64,000 nucleotides of DNA from Acrocarpospora corrugata (GCF_009687845.1 NZ_BLAD01000050.1:1-64000), one strand, 5' to 3'. Counted from the first letter of the stretch, positions 8,104-16,640 are shown. A program made the numbers and translations. The notes: generated by a model from the sequence alone, not told the origin.

Positions 8104-8844
8104 ATGCCGAACGCCCAGACCGCCCTGCTTCGCGACCTCCACAAGCCGGGCGCTCCGCTGCTCCTGCCGAATGTGTGGGACGTGGGGAGCGCCACCATCG
8201 TGGCCGATGCGGGCTATCCGGCTCTGGCCACCGCCAGCGCGTCGATCTCCGCCATGCTGGGATACGACGACCACGAGGGCGCGCCCATCGGCGAAATGCT
8301 CGACATCGCGGCCAAAATCATCCGCGCCGTAAATGTTCCGGTGACCGTGGACGCCGAAGCCGGTTACGGCCTGCACCCCGAGGAACTCGTCCAACGCCTC
8401 ACCGCCATCGGCGCGGCCGGCTTCAACTACGAGGAAACCGACCACAAGGCCGGCGGACCCCGTGACGTCGACACGCAGGCTTCGCTTATCGCCGCACTCC
8501 GGGCAGCCAACTCCGACCTGGTGATCAACGCCCGGATCGACCTGTACCTGACCGGTTCCCCCTCCGTCGAGGAGGTCGCCGAACGCGGCCGTCGCTACCT
8601 GGAGGCCGGCGCCGACTGCATTTTCCCCATCCTGGCCCCCTCGGAAGAGGTCATCGCCGAACTGGCCAAGGCCATCCCCGGCCCCATCAATGTCACCTGC
8701 CTGCCCGGAATGACCGTGGGCAGATTGGCCACACTCGGCGTCGCCCGCGTCTCTTTCGGCCCAATGACATACCTGACCGCACTGGAAGCCCTCAAATCCA
8801 TGGCCCGCCGCATCCAGGCGGACGAGGACCCATACAACGCCTAA
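8104..8844 (+). CDS. Isocitrate lyase/phosphoenolpyruvate mutase family protein
   Basis: 246 residues from the ATG at 8104, with GTGAGGA about 8 bases upstream; an in-frame ATG at 8098 is too close to that site. PEP-mutase/ICL TIM-barrel features are LLLPNVWDVGSATIVADAGY at the N-terminus, VPVTVDAEAGYG (metal-binding aspartate and glutamate), FNYEETDHK and VINARIDLYL. Family members cleave or form C-C or P-C bonds of oxalate-like acids (methylisocitrate lyase, oxaloacetate hydrolase, PEP mutase); this short subfamily has no fixed activity. It is a stand-alone gene. Confidence 0.9.
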   Translation: MPNAQTALLRDLHKPGAPLLLPNVWDVGSATIVADAGYPALATASASISAMLGYDDHEGAPIGEMLDIAAKIIRAVNVPVTVDAEAGYGLHPEELVQRLTAIGAAGFNYEETDHKAGGPRDVDTQASLIAALRAANSDLVINARIDLYLTGSPSVEEVAERGRRYLEAGADCIFPILAPSEEVIAELAKAIPGPINVTCLPGMTVGRLATLGVARVSFGPMTYLTALEALKSMARRIQADEDPYNA

Positions 8845-8971
8845 CGGCTGAAACACCTAACGAAATGAGCGAATCCCCGGACTACTCGTCTTTATCCGGC
8901 GCCGTTCAGCCCGAGCGTGCGCCGGCTGCGTGGAAAGCTCCTCGCGGCCGGGTCGATGGCGTCCGACTGGC

Positions 8972-9085
8972 CGATCAACATGGCGCGGCCGACGAACTCC
9001 GGCATGGCGCGGCCAGCGGACTCCAGCGTGGCGCGGCCAACAGACTCCGGCATGGACGAGCGACGGGCTCCGGCATGGACGGGCG
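8972..9085. repeat. 24-bp tandem repeat
   Basis: The gap from 8845 to 9149 holds about four and a half copies of a 24-bp unit, for example ACTCCGGCATGGCGCGGCC at 8996 and ACTCCAGCGTGGCGCGGCC at 9020, drifting at 9044 and 9068, with an earlier diverged copy from 8972. Because 24 is a multiple of three, several short frames stay open across it; I regard none as a gene. Confidence 0.75.
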
Positions 9086-9149
9086 ATTTCTGCTCTGATT
9101 CCCGGCACAAGCTGGTCGCCCTCTCCGGGGCGTCAGCGGACTGCGGTGC

Positions 9150-10736
9150 CTACAGGTCGTTGATGATCAGTTCGTAGCTTTGCCTGATGACCTGTGCGGC
9201 TCGGCGGGTCGCGCCCCGACAGGATGGATCGATGTCGACGCCCGCCCAGTAGATCAGCCGTTCGTGGGCCTTCGCCGCCTGGGTGGTGGGGTCGGCGGCG
9301 GGGTCCAGGTCGAGGCGGTCGGTGAGCCGCAGGCCGTGTTGGCCGGTGAGGCGCAGTAGTTCGGCGACCTGGGGGCCGTTGAAGGTGAGCAGGCCGTCGT
9401 AGTGGTTACGTAGTACCGCGAACTCGGCGAGGGCGTGTTCCTGGAATTCGAGTTGGGTGATCGCTGCGATGGCCTGATCGAGTGCCATGCGTTCGCGGGG
9501 GCCGGTCGGGCCAGCCAGTGCGGGGAGGCGGCGGACGTCCTGGATGGCTCGACTGAGCTTGATCAGGTCGGCGCGGTTGCCGAAGTGGTCTGTTAGGAGG
9601 GTACGGAACGCGGTCAGGCCGCTTCGGTTGAGCAGTTCGGTGCGTAACTCGGGGATGCTGTCGATGCCGTTTCGGATCAAGGCGCAGGCCAGGGCTATGC
9701 CGTATCCGCCGAAGAGGGCGAACAGGGCCTGCCCTCGTTCCGGTGGAACGCCCAGGTCGGGATGCATCGGGCCGTGTCGTAGTTTGGCGGTCAGGGTGTC
9801 CGGCTCGATTTGGGACAGGGTGGTCAGGTCGGCGAAATCGTTCTCGCCGAAGGTGTCGGCCGCCACGCCGACCTGGGTGGCCAGCGGGCGCAGATCGTAG
9901 AGGTATCGGCGGGCTCCGGCCGCGTGCATCAGCCGGGCGGCGACACGTTCGCCCTCCGCCATCGGGTCAGCATGCTCCGGCCAGAACAAGTCGATCTTGG
10001 TCAATGCGCCGATGGTGGTGATCGGGGTGGCCGTGCTGAACCCGGCCGCGGTGAAATCCTCCAGCAGCTCCTCCTCGGCCGCCGCCAAGCCCGGAGCGAG
10101 GACCAACACGATCGCGTCGGCGCGGCCGGCGTGTTCGAGCGAGGCCGCGCGCACACCGGCGGATGTCCGGCCCGGAAACCGCGCGATTGTCTCGGCGCCG
10201 AACGGGGTGTCCAGTCCAGGCGTGTCCACCAGGTCAAAGGCCCGCAGGTACGGATTGGGGTCGGCCACCTCCAGATAGTCGATCCCTCGCAGAAAGCCCG
10301 CCAAGCCCTCGGCGCCATCGGCCCGGACCACCAGCCGCTCCAGTTCGGCCAGGTCACGGGCCTCCGGCGGACGGCCATCAGTGAAGTGCGCGGTAAGCGC
10401 GGGCAACCCATGCCGGAGCCAGGTGACCTTGACCGCGAGTTCCTGCACCCTGGTCGCCGCGGAACGTTCCCCGAGCAGCGCATCGGCAACCGCAGACTGA
10501 CCCGAACCAACCCGACCATCGGCAAGCGTGAACTCCCCCGAACCAACCCGACCGAGCAGAGCATTGGCAAGCGTGGATTTGCCCGAGCCGACCCGACCGA
10601 CCAGGGCCACGCGAAGCGCCGAGGCGAGGCGGTCGTGCGCGGCGGCGACGGCTTCGGCCGCGGGGGCGAGCGTGGGCACCCGGGCCAGAACCGTCCTGGC
10701 GGTGTTGAAGGCGGCATCCGCCCGGTCACGAAGCAT
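9150..10736 (-). CDS. Dynamin-like GTPase with multiplied P-loop
   Basis: 528 residues. G1 P-loop VGRVGSGKST at residues 46-55; G3 LVDTPGLDTPFG; G4 ALTKIDLF; then a helical C-terminal half. This fits the bacterial dynamin-like/Era-type GTPases that act on membranes or as stress proteins. The P-loop segment is repeated: GRVGSGKST (47), GRVGSGEFT (62) and GRVGSGQSA (74), so about 27 extra residues lie between the P-loop helix and the expected GER continuation. Only the first copy keeps GKST. No close operon partner and no clear ribosome site at 10736. Confidence 0.85.
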   Translation of the reverse strand: MLRDRADAAFNTARTVLARVPTLAPAAEAVAAAHDRLASALRVALVGRVGSGKSTLANALLGRVGSGEFTLADGRVGSGQSAVADALLGERSAATRVQELAVKVTWLRHGLPALTAHFTDGRPPEARDLAELERLVVRADGAEGLAGFLRGIDYLEVADPNPYLRAFDLVDTPGLDTPFGAETIARFPGRTSAGVRAASLEHAGRADAIVLVLAPGLAAAEEELLEDFTAAGFSTATPITTIGALTKIDLFWPEHADPMAEGERVAARLMHAAGARRYLYDLRPLATQVGVAADTFGENDFADLTTLSQIEPDTLTAKLRHGPMHPDLGVPPERGQALFALFGGYGIALACALIRNGIDSIPELRTELLNRSGLTAFRTLLTDHFGNRADLIKLSRAIQDVRRLPALAGPTGPRERMALDQAIAAITQLEFQEHALAEFAVLRNHYDGLLTFNGPQVAELLRLTGQHGLRLTDRLDLDPAADPTTQAAKAHERLIYWAGVDIDPSCRGATRRAAQVIRQSYELIINDL

Positions 10737-11048
10737 GATCAGCGATCAGGCGTAGCTGGGTGCGGGACGGCTCGGAGCAACGCGATCGCCGAGATCGGGG
10801 GGCCCATCGACCCGGCGAAGGTCCGTGGTCAACACACCAGCAAGAACTCGTCCCGAAGTCGACAGCGAGAATCGGCTCACCGGCCAACTGAACTCCTGAG
10901 AACGACCTAATGACTGATCACGAGTAACGACGCCCATTCCGCCCCAAAGGTTGTCCTCTGTAACGGCTTGATTGGCGCGTTCCAGGGTGGGAGCAGTGAA
11001 CTCCCGAGTCGCATCGAATAGGCGGGTTCTACGCGGAAGTGCGGATGG
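10737..11048. other. Gene-free stretch
   Basis: 312 bp between the GTPase start and the oxidoreductase stop. I see a short hairpin GGGAG-N7-CTCCC at 10989-11005 and no credible gene. It should contain the GTPase promoter. Confidence 0.5.
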
Positions 11049-12029
11049 TCACCCTGTCGTGTTGGGCTTTGTCCCAATGCGGATGACAGGTCGGCTGGCG
11101 GGGGTTCCGGCGCCGGTTGACCAGGTTGAGGTGATGTCGGTGAGAGGGGTGACGGTGTGGGCGACGTGGAGGGCGCCGTTGGCGGCGTGGCTGAAGATTT
11201 CGGTGAGGGCCTGCCGGCGTTGGGCGGGGGTGAGGGCGTTGTTGGTGTAGCCGAGGAGGGAGGCGGAGGTGGAGCGGAGGGAGGCGGAGGTGAAGGTGGC
11301 CGATTCGGAGGCGGCGCCGCCCAAGTTGACGATGCGGGCGTGGGGGGCCAGGACGTGGGTGGCGGCGGTGGCGGGGATACCGAAGACGGGATCGATGACG
11401 ACGTCGACGCCTCCGTCCAGTGCTTGGCGGAGGCGTTCGGCCAGGTCGGCGGGGGTGTCGGAGTCGTGGAGCGGGACGACCACGTCGGCGCCGTCGTCAG
11501 TGGCGCGTTTCTGGGCTTCGGGTGAGCGGCAGACGGCGACGACGCGGCGGGCACCCAGGAGGCGGGCCGCTTGGACGGCGACCTGGCCGACCGCGCCGCC
11601 CGCGCCGAGGACCAGCACCTGCTCCCCAGGCTGAAGGCCGGCCCGCCAGGTCAGAGACATCCAGGCCGCGACCGCCGACAGCCCGAGCGCGGCGGCCGTC
11701 TCGTCGGAAAGCCCGTCCGGGATGGGCACCAGGTCACCGGTGGGAACGACGCACAATTCGGCCATGCTCCCGTCCCCGGGGCGCATCCCAGCCTGGGTGG
11801 GGAACCACACTCTGCTGCCATCCGCCAGCCAGCCAACGCCCTGAACCCCCGGCACATACGGCAAGGCGGGCGCACCGAAATACGACGTCCCGCTCGCGCA
11901 CAACACATCCAAGGGCGTGATCGGCGCGACCGCCACCTGAACCAGAGTCTCCCCTTCGCCAGGAACCAGCTCAGGCGACTCAGTCGCAACCGGCGGAATC
12001 CCGCAGGCTTGCACAACAGCAGCTCTCAT
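11049..12029 (-). CDS. Quinone oxidoreductase-like zinc-independent MDR dehydrogenase
   Basis: 326 residues; the ATG at 12029 follows a perfect GGAGG. GroES-like N-terminal domain (PITPLDVLCASG, PYVPGVQGVG), then the NADPH-binding Rossmann motif VLVLGAGGAVGQVAVQAARLLG and the C-terminal helical part. Structural zinc cysteines are absent, as in QOR-type enzymes that reduce quinones or enones with NADPH. Monocistronic. The exact substrate is unknown. Confidence 0.9.
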   Translation of the reverse strand: MRAAVVQACGIPPVATESPELVPGEGETLVQVAVAPITPLDVLCASGTSYFGAPALPYVPGVQGVGWLADGSRVWFPTQAGMRPGDGSMAELCVVPTGDLVPIPDGLSDETAAALGLSAVAAWMSLTWRAGLQPGEQVLVLGAGGAVGQVAVQAARLLGARRVVAVCRSPEAQKRATDDGADVVVPLHDSDTPADLAERLRQALDGGVDVVIDPVFGIPATAATHVLAPHARIVNLGGAASESATFTSASLRSTSASLLGYTNNALTPAQRRQALTEIFSHAANGALHVAHTVTPLTDITSTWSTGAGTPASRPVIRIGTKPNTTG

Positions 12030-12369
12030 GAACATCCTCCTGCGAACCCCTGCAACCCCGGCAGGGCTTCGTTCGACTGCGGCGGCGCACGCCACCATTA
12101 CCCGTACGGCAACATCACGCCACCGCCATGCCTACGCGATCGTCGTCGGCAACCCCAGATCCAGATCGCGACGCACCGCCACGACTCCGTACGCCACCCT
12201 TCACGCAGAGCAGCGGCCACGCCACCGCGACTGCGAATGCCGCCGACAGCCCTCGCCGCTTTAACAACTCCTAACGGAATAGGCGAGTTGCCGGGTCGGT
12301 CGCCTTTAACGCAGGTGATGCTTCCACCGGCGCTGGCGCCAAGAAGGCGCGGCCCATTCTGTTAGTGGT
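12030..12369. other. Gene-free stretch
   Basis: About 340 bp upstream of the quinone-oxidoreductase gene. It must contain that gene's promoter; otherwise I see no gene, and no repeat beyond a GGCGCTGGCGCC-type palindromic patch near 12330. Confidence 0.4.
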
Positions 12370-12466
12370 TCTAAGGGCTTACAGAGAATTAACTCGTAGG
12401 TTCATAGGTCTCCGACCTCAATAAACCCTTTGTGGGCGCGCAAGTTAATTCTCTGTAAGCTCTAAG
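12370..12466. mobile_element. MITE-like element with 18-bp terminal inverted repeats
   Basis: GCTTACAGAGAATTAACT (12377-12394) is repeated exactly in inverted orientation at 12443-12460 around a 48-nt centre. The centre holds a small AGGTC-tcc-GACCT hairpin. The pair is flanked by TCTAAG at 12370-12375 and 12461-12466, as expected of a target duplication (one extra G on the left). The right copy contains the TAG stop of the ligA gene. The inverted repeat is AT-rich compared with its surroundings. There is no transposase, so it would be a non-autonomous element. The alternative is a long bidirectional terminator hairpin. Confidence 0.55.
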
Positions 12467-12824
12467 TCGAAATATCGGGATAAGGGAGTGAGAAGCGGGC
12501 GAGGCGTGCGCCGTACTCCTTCTGGAAAGCGAGCGGTTCCGCATAGTCGCGCTCGAACAGCGCGATGAACAGGGTGAGCGTCAGGAACGGATGCGCGCCG
12601 AGTTCGAACAGCCGGATGTAGTCATGCGAGCTCAGCGCCTCGCGCTCGCCCGGCTCGAACGCCAGCCACGTGCTGGATTCACCGCTGTGACAGTTCAGAA
12701 TGGAGTTCGCCATCGACGACTCCCACCAGGCCACCGTCCCGACCGGATCCTCCCGATACCGCTCGACCAGTTCCGGATCCCGGTCCACCGTGAAGAGGAA
12801 CTTGTTCAGCAGATACTTGCTCAT
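12462..12824 (-). CDS. Extradiol dioxygenase small (LigA-like) subunit
   Basis: 120 residues resembling LigA, the alpha subunit of protocatechuate 4,5-dioxygenase: all-helical, with YLLNKFLFTVDRDPELVERY and the LGAHPFLTLTLF segment. It has no metal ligands; it completes the active-site pocket of the beta subunit. Its start overlaps the ligB stop by 4 nt (ATGA), so the two are coupled. It is the last gene of the CoA-transferase/lyase/LigB/LigA operon, and its stop lies in the putative target duplication of the adjacent MITE-like element. Confidence 0.85.
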   Translation of the reverse strand: MSKYLLNKFLFTVDRDPELVERYREDPVGTVAWWESSMANSILNCHSGESSTWLAFEPGEREALSSHDYIRLFELGAHPFLTLTLFIALFERDYAEPLAFQKEYGARLARFSLPYPDIST

Positions 12825-13684
12825 GCCGGCGCCCCTTCCGGATACCAGGTGAAATACGCCTCCATGGTGTGGAACAAATCAAGCGTGTCCACGTGATCGG
12901 CTTTGGCGCCTTCCCCGGCCACGCCCATCATCAGCATGAAGTCCATGAACCCGTGCGTCGCGTTCCCCGGATTCCACAGGCTTTCGAGGCTGACCTCGGC
13001 CAGCGCCCGCTCGATGTCCCCGCCCGCGATCCATTCGACCGCCTTGCGATCGAACTCCGGATCAGGCCCGTGCGGCCCGAACTGCCGGGGACCGCCGAGC
13101 TCCAGCGACAGGTGCCCAGTCCCGATCACCGCGACCCGCAGCTCACTGGGCCACGACTCCACCAGCCGCCGCAGCGCCTTCCCCAGCTCGACGAACCGCC
13201 ACGGCTGCGGCATGGGCGGCGCGAAAATGTTCGTGTACACCGGCACGATCGGCAGGTCCGCCTCCGGCCGGAGCGTGATGATCGGGCAGGTGATGCTGTG
13301 ATCGATCCGCAGCTCGTTGCTGAAGGCCAGATCGAAGCCCTCGTCCAGGCCGCCGCGCAGGATGTGCGTGGACAGTTCCTCGGAACCGCGCAGCGTCATC
13401 TTGGGCAGCCCGAACTCGCGTTCCTCGTTGTAGAAGTTGGCGTCGTAGAAGGGCGCCTTCCCCACCAGGAACTGCGGCATGTTGTCCAGCCAGAGCTGGT
13501 GGAAGTGGTCGGATCCCACCATGACCAGCACGTCGGGCCTGGCCCGGGTGAGCGTCTCCCGGAAGGCGAGGATCTTCGCCACCCAGGCGTCCGCGAACGG
13601 CGGCCGCTCCTCCGGCGGAGCCGTACTGGCGCGGTAGTAGAACGGGTGGTGGGTGGACGCGATGACCGCGGCCAGCGTGGCCAT
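12821..13684 (-). CDS. Extradiol ring-cleavage dioxygenase catalytic (LigB-like) subunit
   Basis: 287 residues of the class III extradiol dioxygenase family (PF02900). Fe(II) ligand candidates are the histidine pair in IASTHHPFYYR (residues 12-13), GSDHFHQ near 60 and a C-terminal glutamate; GTGHLSLELGGPRQFG matches the acid-base histidine region. These enzymes open catechol-type rings (protocatechuate, gallate and related) by meta cleavage using O2. The true substrate is not readable; protocatechuate is attractive because a QsuB-type enzyme lies 10 kb away. 9 bp separate it from the citryl-CoA-lyase gene. Confidence 0.88.
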   Translation of the reverse strand: MATLAAVIASTHHPFYYRASTAPPEERPPFADAWVAKILAFRETLTRARPDVLVMVGSDHFHQLWLDNMPQFLVGKAPFYDANFYNEEREFGLPKMTLRGSEELSTHILRGGLDEGFDLAFSNELRIDHSITCPIITLRPEADLPIVPVYTNIFAPPMPQPWRFVELGKALRRLVESWPSELRVAVIGTGHLSLELGGPRQFGPHGPDPEFDRKAVEWIAGGDIERALAEVSLESLWNPGNATHGFMDFMLMMGVAGEGAKADHVDTLDLFHTMEAYFTWYPEGAPA

Positions 13685-13693
13685 GGTGCCTCC

Positions 13694-14479
13694 TTACTCC
13701 TGGTCAGGCAGGTAGATGGTGTTGCGATCCACAGTGCGGTAGATGTCCATGGCGATCGGGTCGCGCCGTTCCTCGGCCAGGTGGCCGAGGAGTCCGGCGG
13801 CCCTGGCCAGCAGGGCGAACCCGCGGAGCAGGTCGACGGGCAGCCCGAGGTCGGCGAGCGCGGCCCCGCACACGCCGGCGCCGTTGAGCGGCAACTGCCG
13901 CCCGAGCACCTGCGGATGAACCCGCCCGATCGCCTCGAACAGCCGCAGATGCGGCCCCCGCAGCCCTTCTTCTTCGGCGATGGCCAGCAGCGCCGGAGTC
14001 CGCGGATCCTCTTCTTTATGTACGGGATGCCCCAAGCCAGGCACGAACCGACCGGCGGCTCGAGCGCCCTTGACGGCCCGGAGCGCGACCTTGTCCCAGG
14101 CGGCTTCGTCCAGCCCGTCCCAGTTGCCGCCGTCGAGCACCTCGGCCAGGAACCGCCCGGCGTCCTCGGTCACCCCGAGAAACCGGGAACCCCCACCCAG
14201 GAGGCCCGCGGCCAGCGCGCCCTGCACCGACTCGGGCGCGCTCAGGTAGGTGAGCCGCGCCGCGATCGCGGTGGGCGTGAACCCGTGGTCGGCCAGCGCG
14301 ACCAGCACCGCCTCGAAGACCCTGGTCTGCCCCGGCGTCGGTCGCGCACCGGCGACCAGCCAGAACGCCAGCTCACCGAAGCCGACTTTCCCCATCAGGT
14401 CGGTCGCGACGTCCTGCCCGAGCAGGCGGATGCGCGTCGCGTCCGAAGCCCCGATGGCCGTCCGAAACTGTTCGGTCAT
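13694..14479 (-). CDS. Citryl-CoA lyase-like (citrate-synthase superfamily) protein
   Basis: 261 residues, about the size of the catalytic citryl-CoA lyase domain rather than full citrate synthase (over 370). Citrate-synthase-fold signatures are ARAAGRFVPGLGHPVHKEEDP (split here as GLGHPVHK with the catalytic histidine), LPLNGAGVCGAALADLGLP, and an N-terminal MGKVGFGELAFWLV. The expected reaction is retro-aldol cleavage of a tertiary-hydroxy acyl-CoA to acetyl-CoA plus an oxo acid. ATGA overlap with the upstream CoA-transferase gene suggests that enzyme makes its CoA-thioester substrate. Confidence 0.82.
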   Translation of the reverse strand: MTEQFRTAIGASDATRIRLLGQDVATDLMGKVGFGELAFWLVAGARPTPGQTRVFEAVLVALADHGFTPTAIAARLTYLSAPESVQGALAAGLLGGGSRFLGVTEDAGRFLAEVLDGGNWDGLDEAAWDKVALRAVKGARAAGRFVPGLGHPVHKEEDPRTPALLAIAEEEGLRGPHLRLFEAIGRVHPQVLGRQLPLNGAGVCGAALADLGLPVDLLRGFALLARAAGLLGHLAEERRDPIAMDIYRTVDRNTIYLPDQE

Positions 14480-15633
14480 GATTCCCCCGTGGTAGGAGCC
14501 GCCAGCCAGGCCCGGATCTCCGCGCCGTGCTCATCCTGGCCTGGCGGCGGCAGCCGATAGCTCGCCGGGGTCCGCGAGAATCCGATCGGGTTGCGCACCG
14601 ACGGCACCCCGCCGGGCTCGACGACCGGATCGAGCCCCAGCTTCTCGGCCAGCGCCACCCCTTCGTCCACGGTGTTGATCGGCCCGCACGACACACCCAC
14701 CGCGCTCAACGCCTCGAACCACTCCGCCCGGGTACGCGTCGCGAGCCGCTCCACCAGCAACGGCCGCAGCTCTTCCCGGTTGGCCGTGCGATCAGGGGTG
14801 CGCGCGAACCGCGGATCATCCGCCAGCTCCGGCACTCCCAGCGCCCCGCACAGCCGCCGGAACTGCCCGTCGTTCCCTGCCCCGATCACCAACTCGCCAT
14901 CCTTGGCCGGCAGCGGCTCGTACGGAAACAGGCTCGGATGAGCATTCCCCATCCGATAGGGCACGACTCCCCCGGCCACCACCGCACTGGCATGGTTGAC
15001 CAGCCCCGACAGCGCCGACGACAGCAGATTGACCTCCACATGCTGCCCCAGCCCGGACGACGCCCGCTCATAGAGCCCGGCCAACACCCCCGACACGGCA
15101 TGCATCCCGGTCATCACATCGAAAACCGAAATCCCAGCCCGGTACGGCGGCCCCGACGGATCCCCAGTAAGACTCATCAACCCCGACACAGCCTGCACAA
15201 TCAGGTCATACCCCGGCAGATGCGCACCACCAGTGGTCCCAAACCCGGTGATCGACGCATACACCACCCCCGGATTACCGGCACTCACCGCCGCATAATC
15301 CAGCCCATAAGCCGCAAGCCCACCCGGCTTGAAGTTCTCCACCAGCACATCGGCCCGCCCGGCCAGCTCCCGCGCGAGCCCCAGATCCCCCGCGTCCTTC
15401 AAATCCAGCACCACCGAGCGCTTGTTCCGATTGACGCCCAGGTAGTACGTGGACACATCCCCCCGAACCGGGGGCATCCAGGACCGGGTGTCGTCCCCGC
15501 CGGGGCTCTCCACCTTCACCACTTCGGCCCCGAGATCCGCGAGCAACATCGTGGCGTACGGCCCCGCGAGCACCCGGGAGAAGTCCGCGACGAGAACGCC
15601 CGCGAGCGGGCCAGTGCCGGGCATGGAGAACAA
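14476..15633 (-). CDS. CaiB/BaiF family (class III) CoA-transferase
   Basis: 385 residues. N-terminal LVADFSRVLAGPYATMLLADLGAEVVKVE is typical (first 20 residues suffice to recognise it), as are LVENFKPGG and GYDLIVQAVSGLMSLTG, which holds the catalytic aspartate. It transfers CoA between organic acids. TTG 15633 is favoured because AAGGGA is well spaced; the ATG at 15624 is the alternative. First gene of the operon leading to LigA, with a CGGAC-N4-GTCCG palindrome just upstream at 15655-15668. Confidence 0.88.
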   Translation of the reverse strand: MFSMPGTGPLAGVLVADFSRVLAGPYATMLLADLGAEVVKVESPGGDDTRSWMPPVRGDVSTYYLGVNRNKRSVVLDLKDAGDLGLARELAGRADVLVENFKPGGLAAYGLDYAAVSAGNPGVVYASITGFGTTGGAHLPGYDLIVQAVSGLMSLTGDPSGPPYRAGISVFDVMTGMHAVSGVLAGLYERASSGLGQHVEVNLLSSALSGLVNHASAVVAGGVVPYRMGNAHPSLFPYEPLPAKDGELVIGAGNDGQFRRLCGALGVPELADDPRFARTPDRTANREELRPLLVERLATRTRAEWFEALSAVGVSCGPINTVDEGVALAEKLGLDPVVEPGGVPSVRNPIGFSRTPASYRLPPPGQDEHGAEIRAWLAAPTTGES

Positions 15634-15654
15634 TCAATCCCTTCGTCCGCTGGA

Positions 15655-15668
15655 CGGACAGATGTCCG
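15655..15668. promoter_or_regulatory. Palindrome CGGAC-N4-GTCCG, putative IclR operator 1
   Basis: CGGACAGATGTCCG lies 22 bp upstream of the CoA-transferase start and is flanked by CTGGA and TTCCAG arms. The same pattern occurs before the divergent amidohydrolase at 16611-16624, which suggests one regulator, most simply the IclR protein encoded between them. Confidence 0.65.
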
Positions 15669-15709
15669 CCGTTCCAGAGTCTCTGCCTCGCCGGCGGACG
15701 ATGTCAAGT

Positions 15710-16510
15710 TCAGGAGGCGGTCACCTGCGGAATCGACTCACAGAGCGCCCAATCCGCGCTGATCGCGCCGGCCGCCCTGAGCAGCGAGGGCAGGTACTCC
15801 TCGGTCAGCTTGGCCATCGAGGTCTCGGCCGCGTGCGCGTTCACGTTGACCGCCGCGATCACCTGGCCGTGGCCGTCCCTGAGCGGCGCCGCGACCGAGC
15901 GAATGCCGTACGCCAACTGCTCGTCGGTGAGCGCCCACCCGCTGGCCCGCACCGACCGCAGCGCCGCGCGGCGCTCGTCCTCGCCGGGCTGCCAGCGCGG
16001 CACGATGCCGGAGCGGCTGGGCAGGGCGAGCACCCGATCGGCCTCCTCCGGCGGAAGGGCGGCCAGCAGGACCTTGCCGAGTGAGGTCGGCAGGGCCGGG
16101 AACCTGGTCCCGATACTCACCGAAAGTGTGACGATCTTCGGCACCGCGACCCTGGCCACGTAGACGATGTCGGAGCCGTCCAGCTGGGCGATCGAGCAGG
16201 ACTCGTTGGTGAGCGCGACCAGTTGCTCCAGGTGCGGGCGGGCCACCTCCCACAGGCCCATCGCGTGCACGTAGGAGACGCCGAGTTCGAGGACCCGGGG
16301 GGTGAGCATGAAACCGCCGCGTTCCGGGCGGACGTAGCCGAGCTCCTCCAGCGTGAGCAGGATGCGCCTGGCGGTCGGGCGGGCCAGCTCGGCGGCGGCC
16401 GCGACCTCGGTCAGGGAGAGCACGGGACGGCGCGGCTGGAACGCCTTGATCACGTCCAGGCCCCGGGCCAGCGCTTCGATGAAGTCGGGGCCGGTGTCCT
16501 TGCGTGCCAT
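15710..16510 (-). CDS. IclR family transcriptional regulator
   Basis: About 266 residues from the ATG at 16510 (the frame stays open to 16561). N-terminal winged helix: GPDFIEALARGLDVIKAF, LTEVAAAAELARPTARRILL. C-terminal effector domain: NESCSIAQLDGSDIVYVARV, IGTRFPALPTSLGKVLLAAL, YGIRSVAAPLRDGHGQVIAA. Closest in feel to PcaR/PcaU-type regulators of aromatic acid catabolism. It lies between the CoA-transferase operon and the amidohydrolase and probably controls both through the shared palindrome. The start is uncertain because the GGAGGG upstream is 14 bases away. Confidence 0.9.
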   Translation of the reverse strand: MARKDTGPDFIEALARGLDVIKAFQPRRPVLSLTEVAAAAELARPTARRILLTLEELGYVRPERGGFMLTPRVLELGVSYVHAMGLWEVARPHLEQLVALTNESCSIAQLDGSDIVYVARVAVPKIVTLSVSIGTRFPALPTSLGKVLLAALPPEEADRVLALPSRSGIVPRWQPGEDERRAALRSVRASGWALTDEQLAYGIRSVAAPLRDGHGQVIAAVNVNAHAAETSMAKLTEEYLPSLLRAAGAISADWALCESIPQVTAS

Positions 16511-16610
16511 TCGGGTGATCAGTTCCCTCCGTGCGGCTGGGGTCCCGCTTTGCCTTGACATCTGGCCCAGGCGCTCTCATTGTTGCATCACCGTTTCGTT
16601 GACCGCCATA

Positions 16611-16624
16611 CGGACATCCGTCCG
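16611..16624. promoter_or_regulatory. Palindrome CGGAC-N4-GTCCG, putative IclR operator 2
   Basis: CGGACATCCGTCCG lies 16 bp upstream of the amidohydrolase ATG in the region divergent with the IclR gene. It has the same arms and spacing as the site at 15655-15668. Confidence 0.65.
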
Positions 16625-16640
16625 CCATAAGGGAGGCATC

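Noticed and set aside
8857-9177. Several short open frames on both strands
   Set aside because: They arise from the 24-bp repeat (multiple of three) and have neither ribosome sites nor similarity to known proteins.
12377-12460. Simple Rho-independent terminator of the ligBA operon
   Set aside because: The 18-bp stem is AT-rich with a 48-nt loop and no T-run, and direct repeats flank it; a mobile-element relic fits better, though termination is not excluded.
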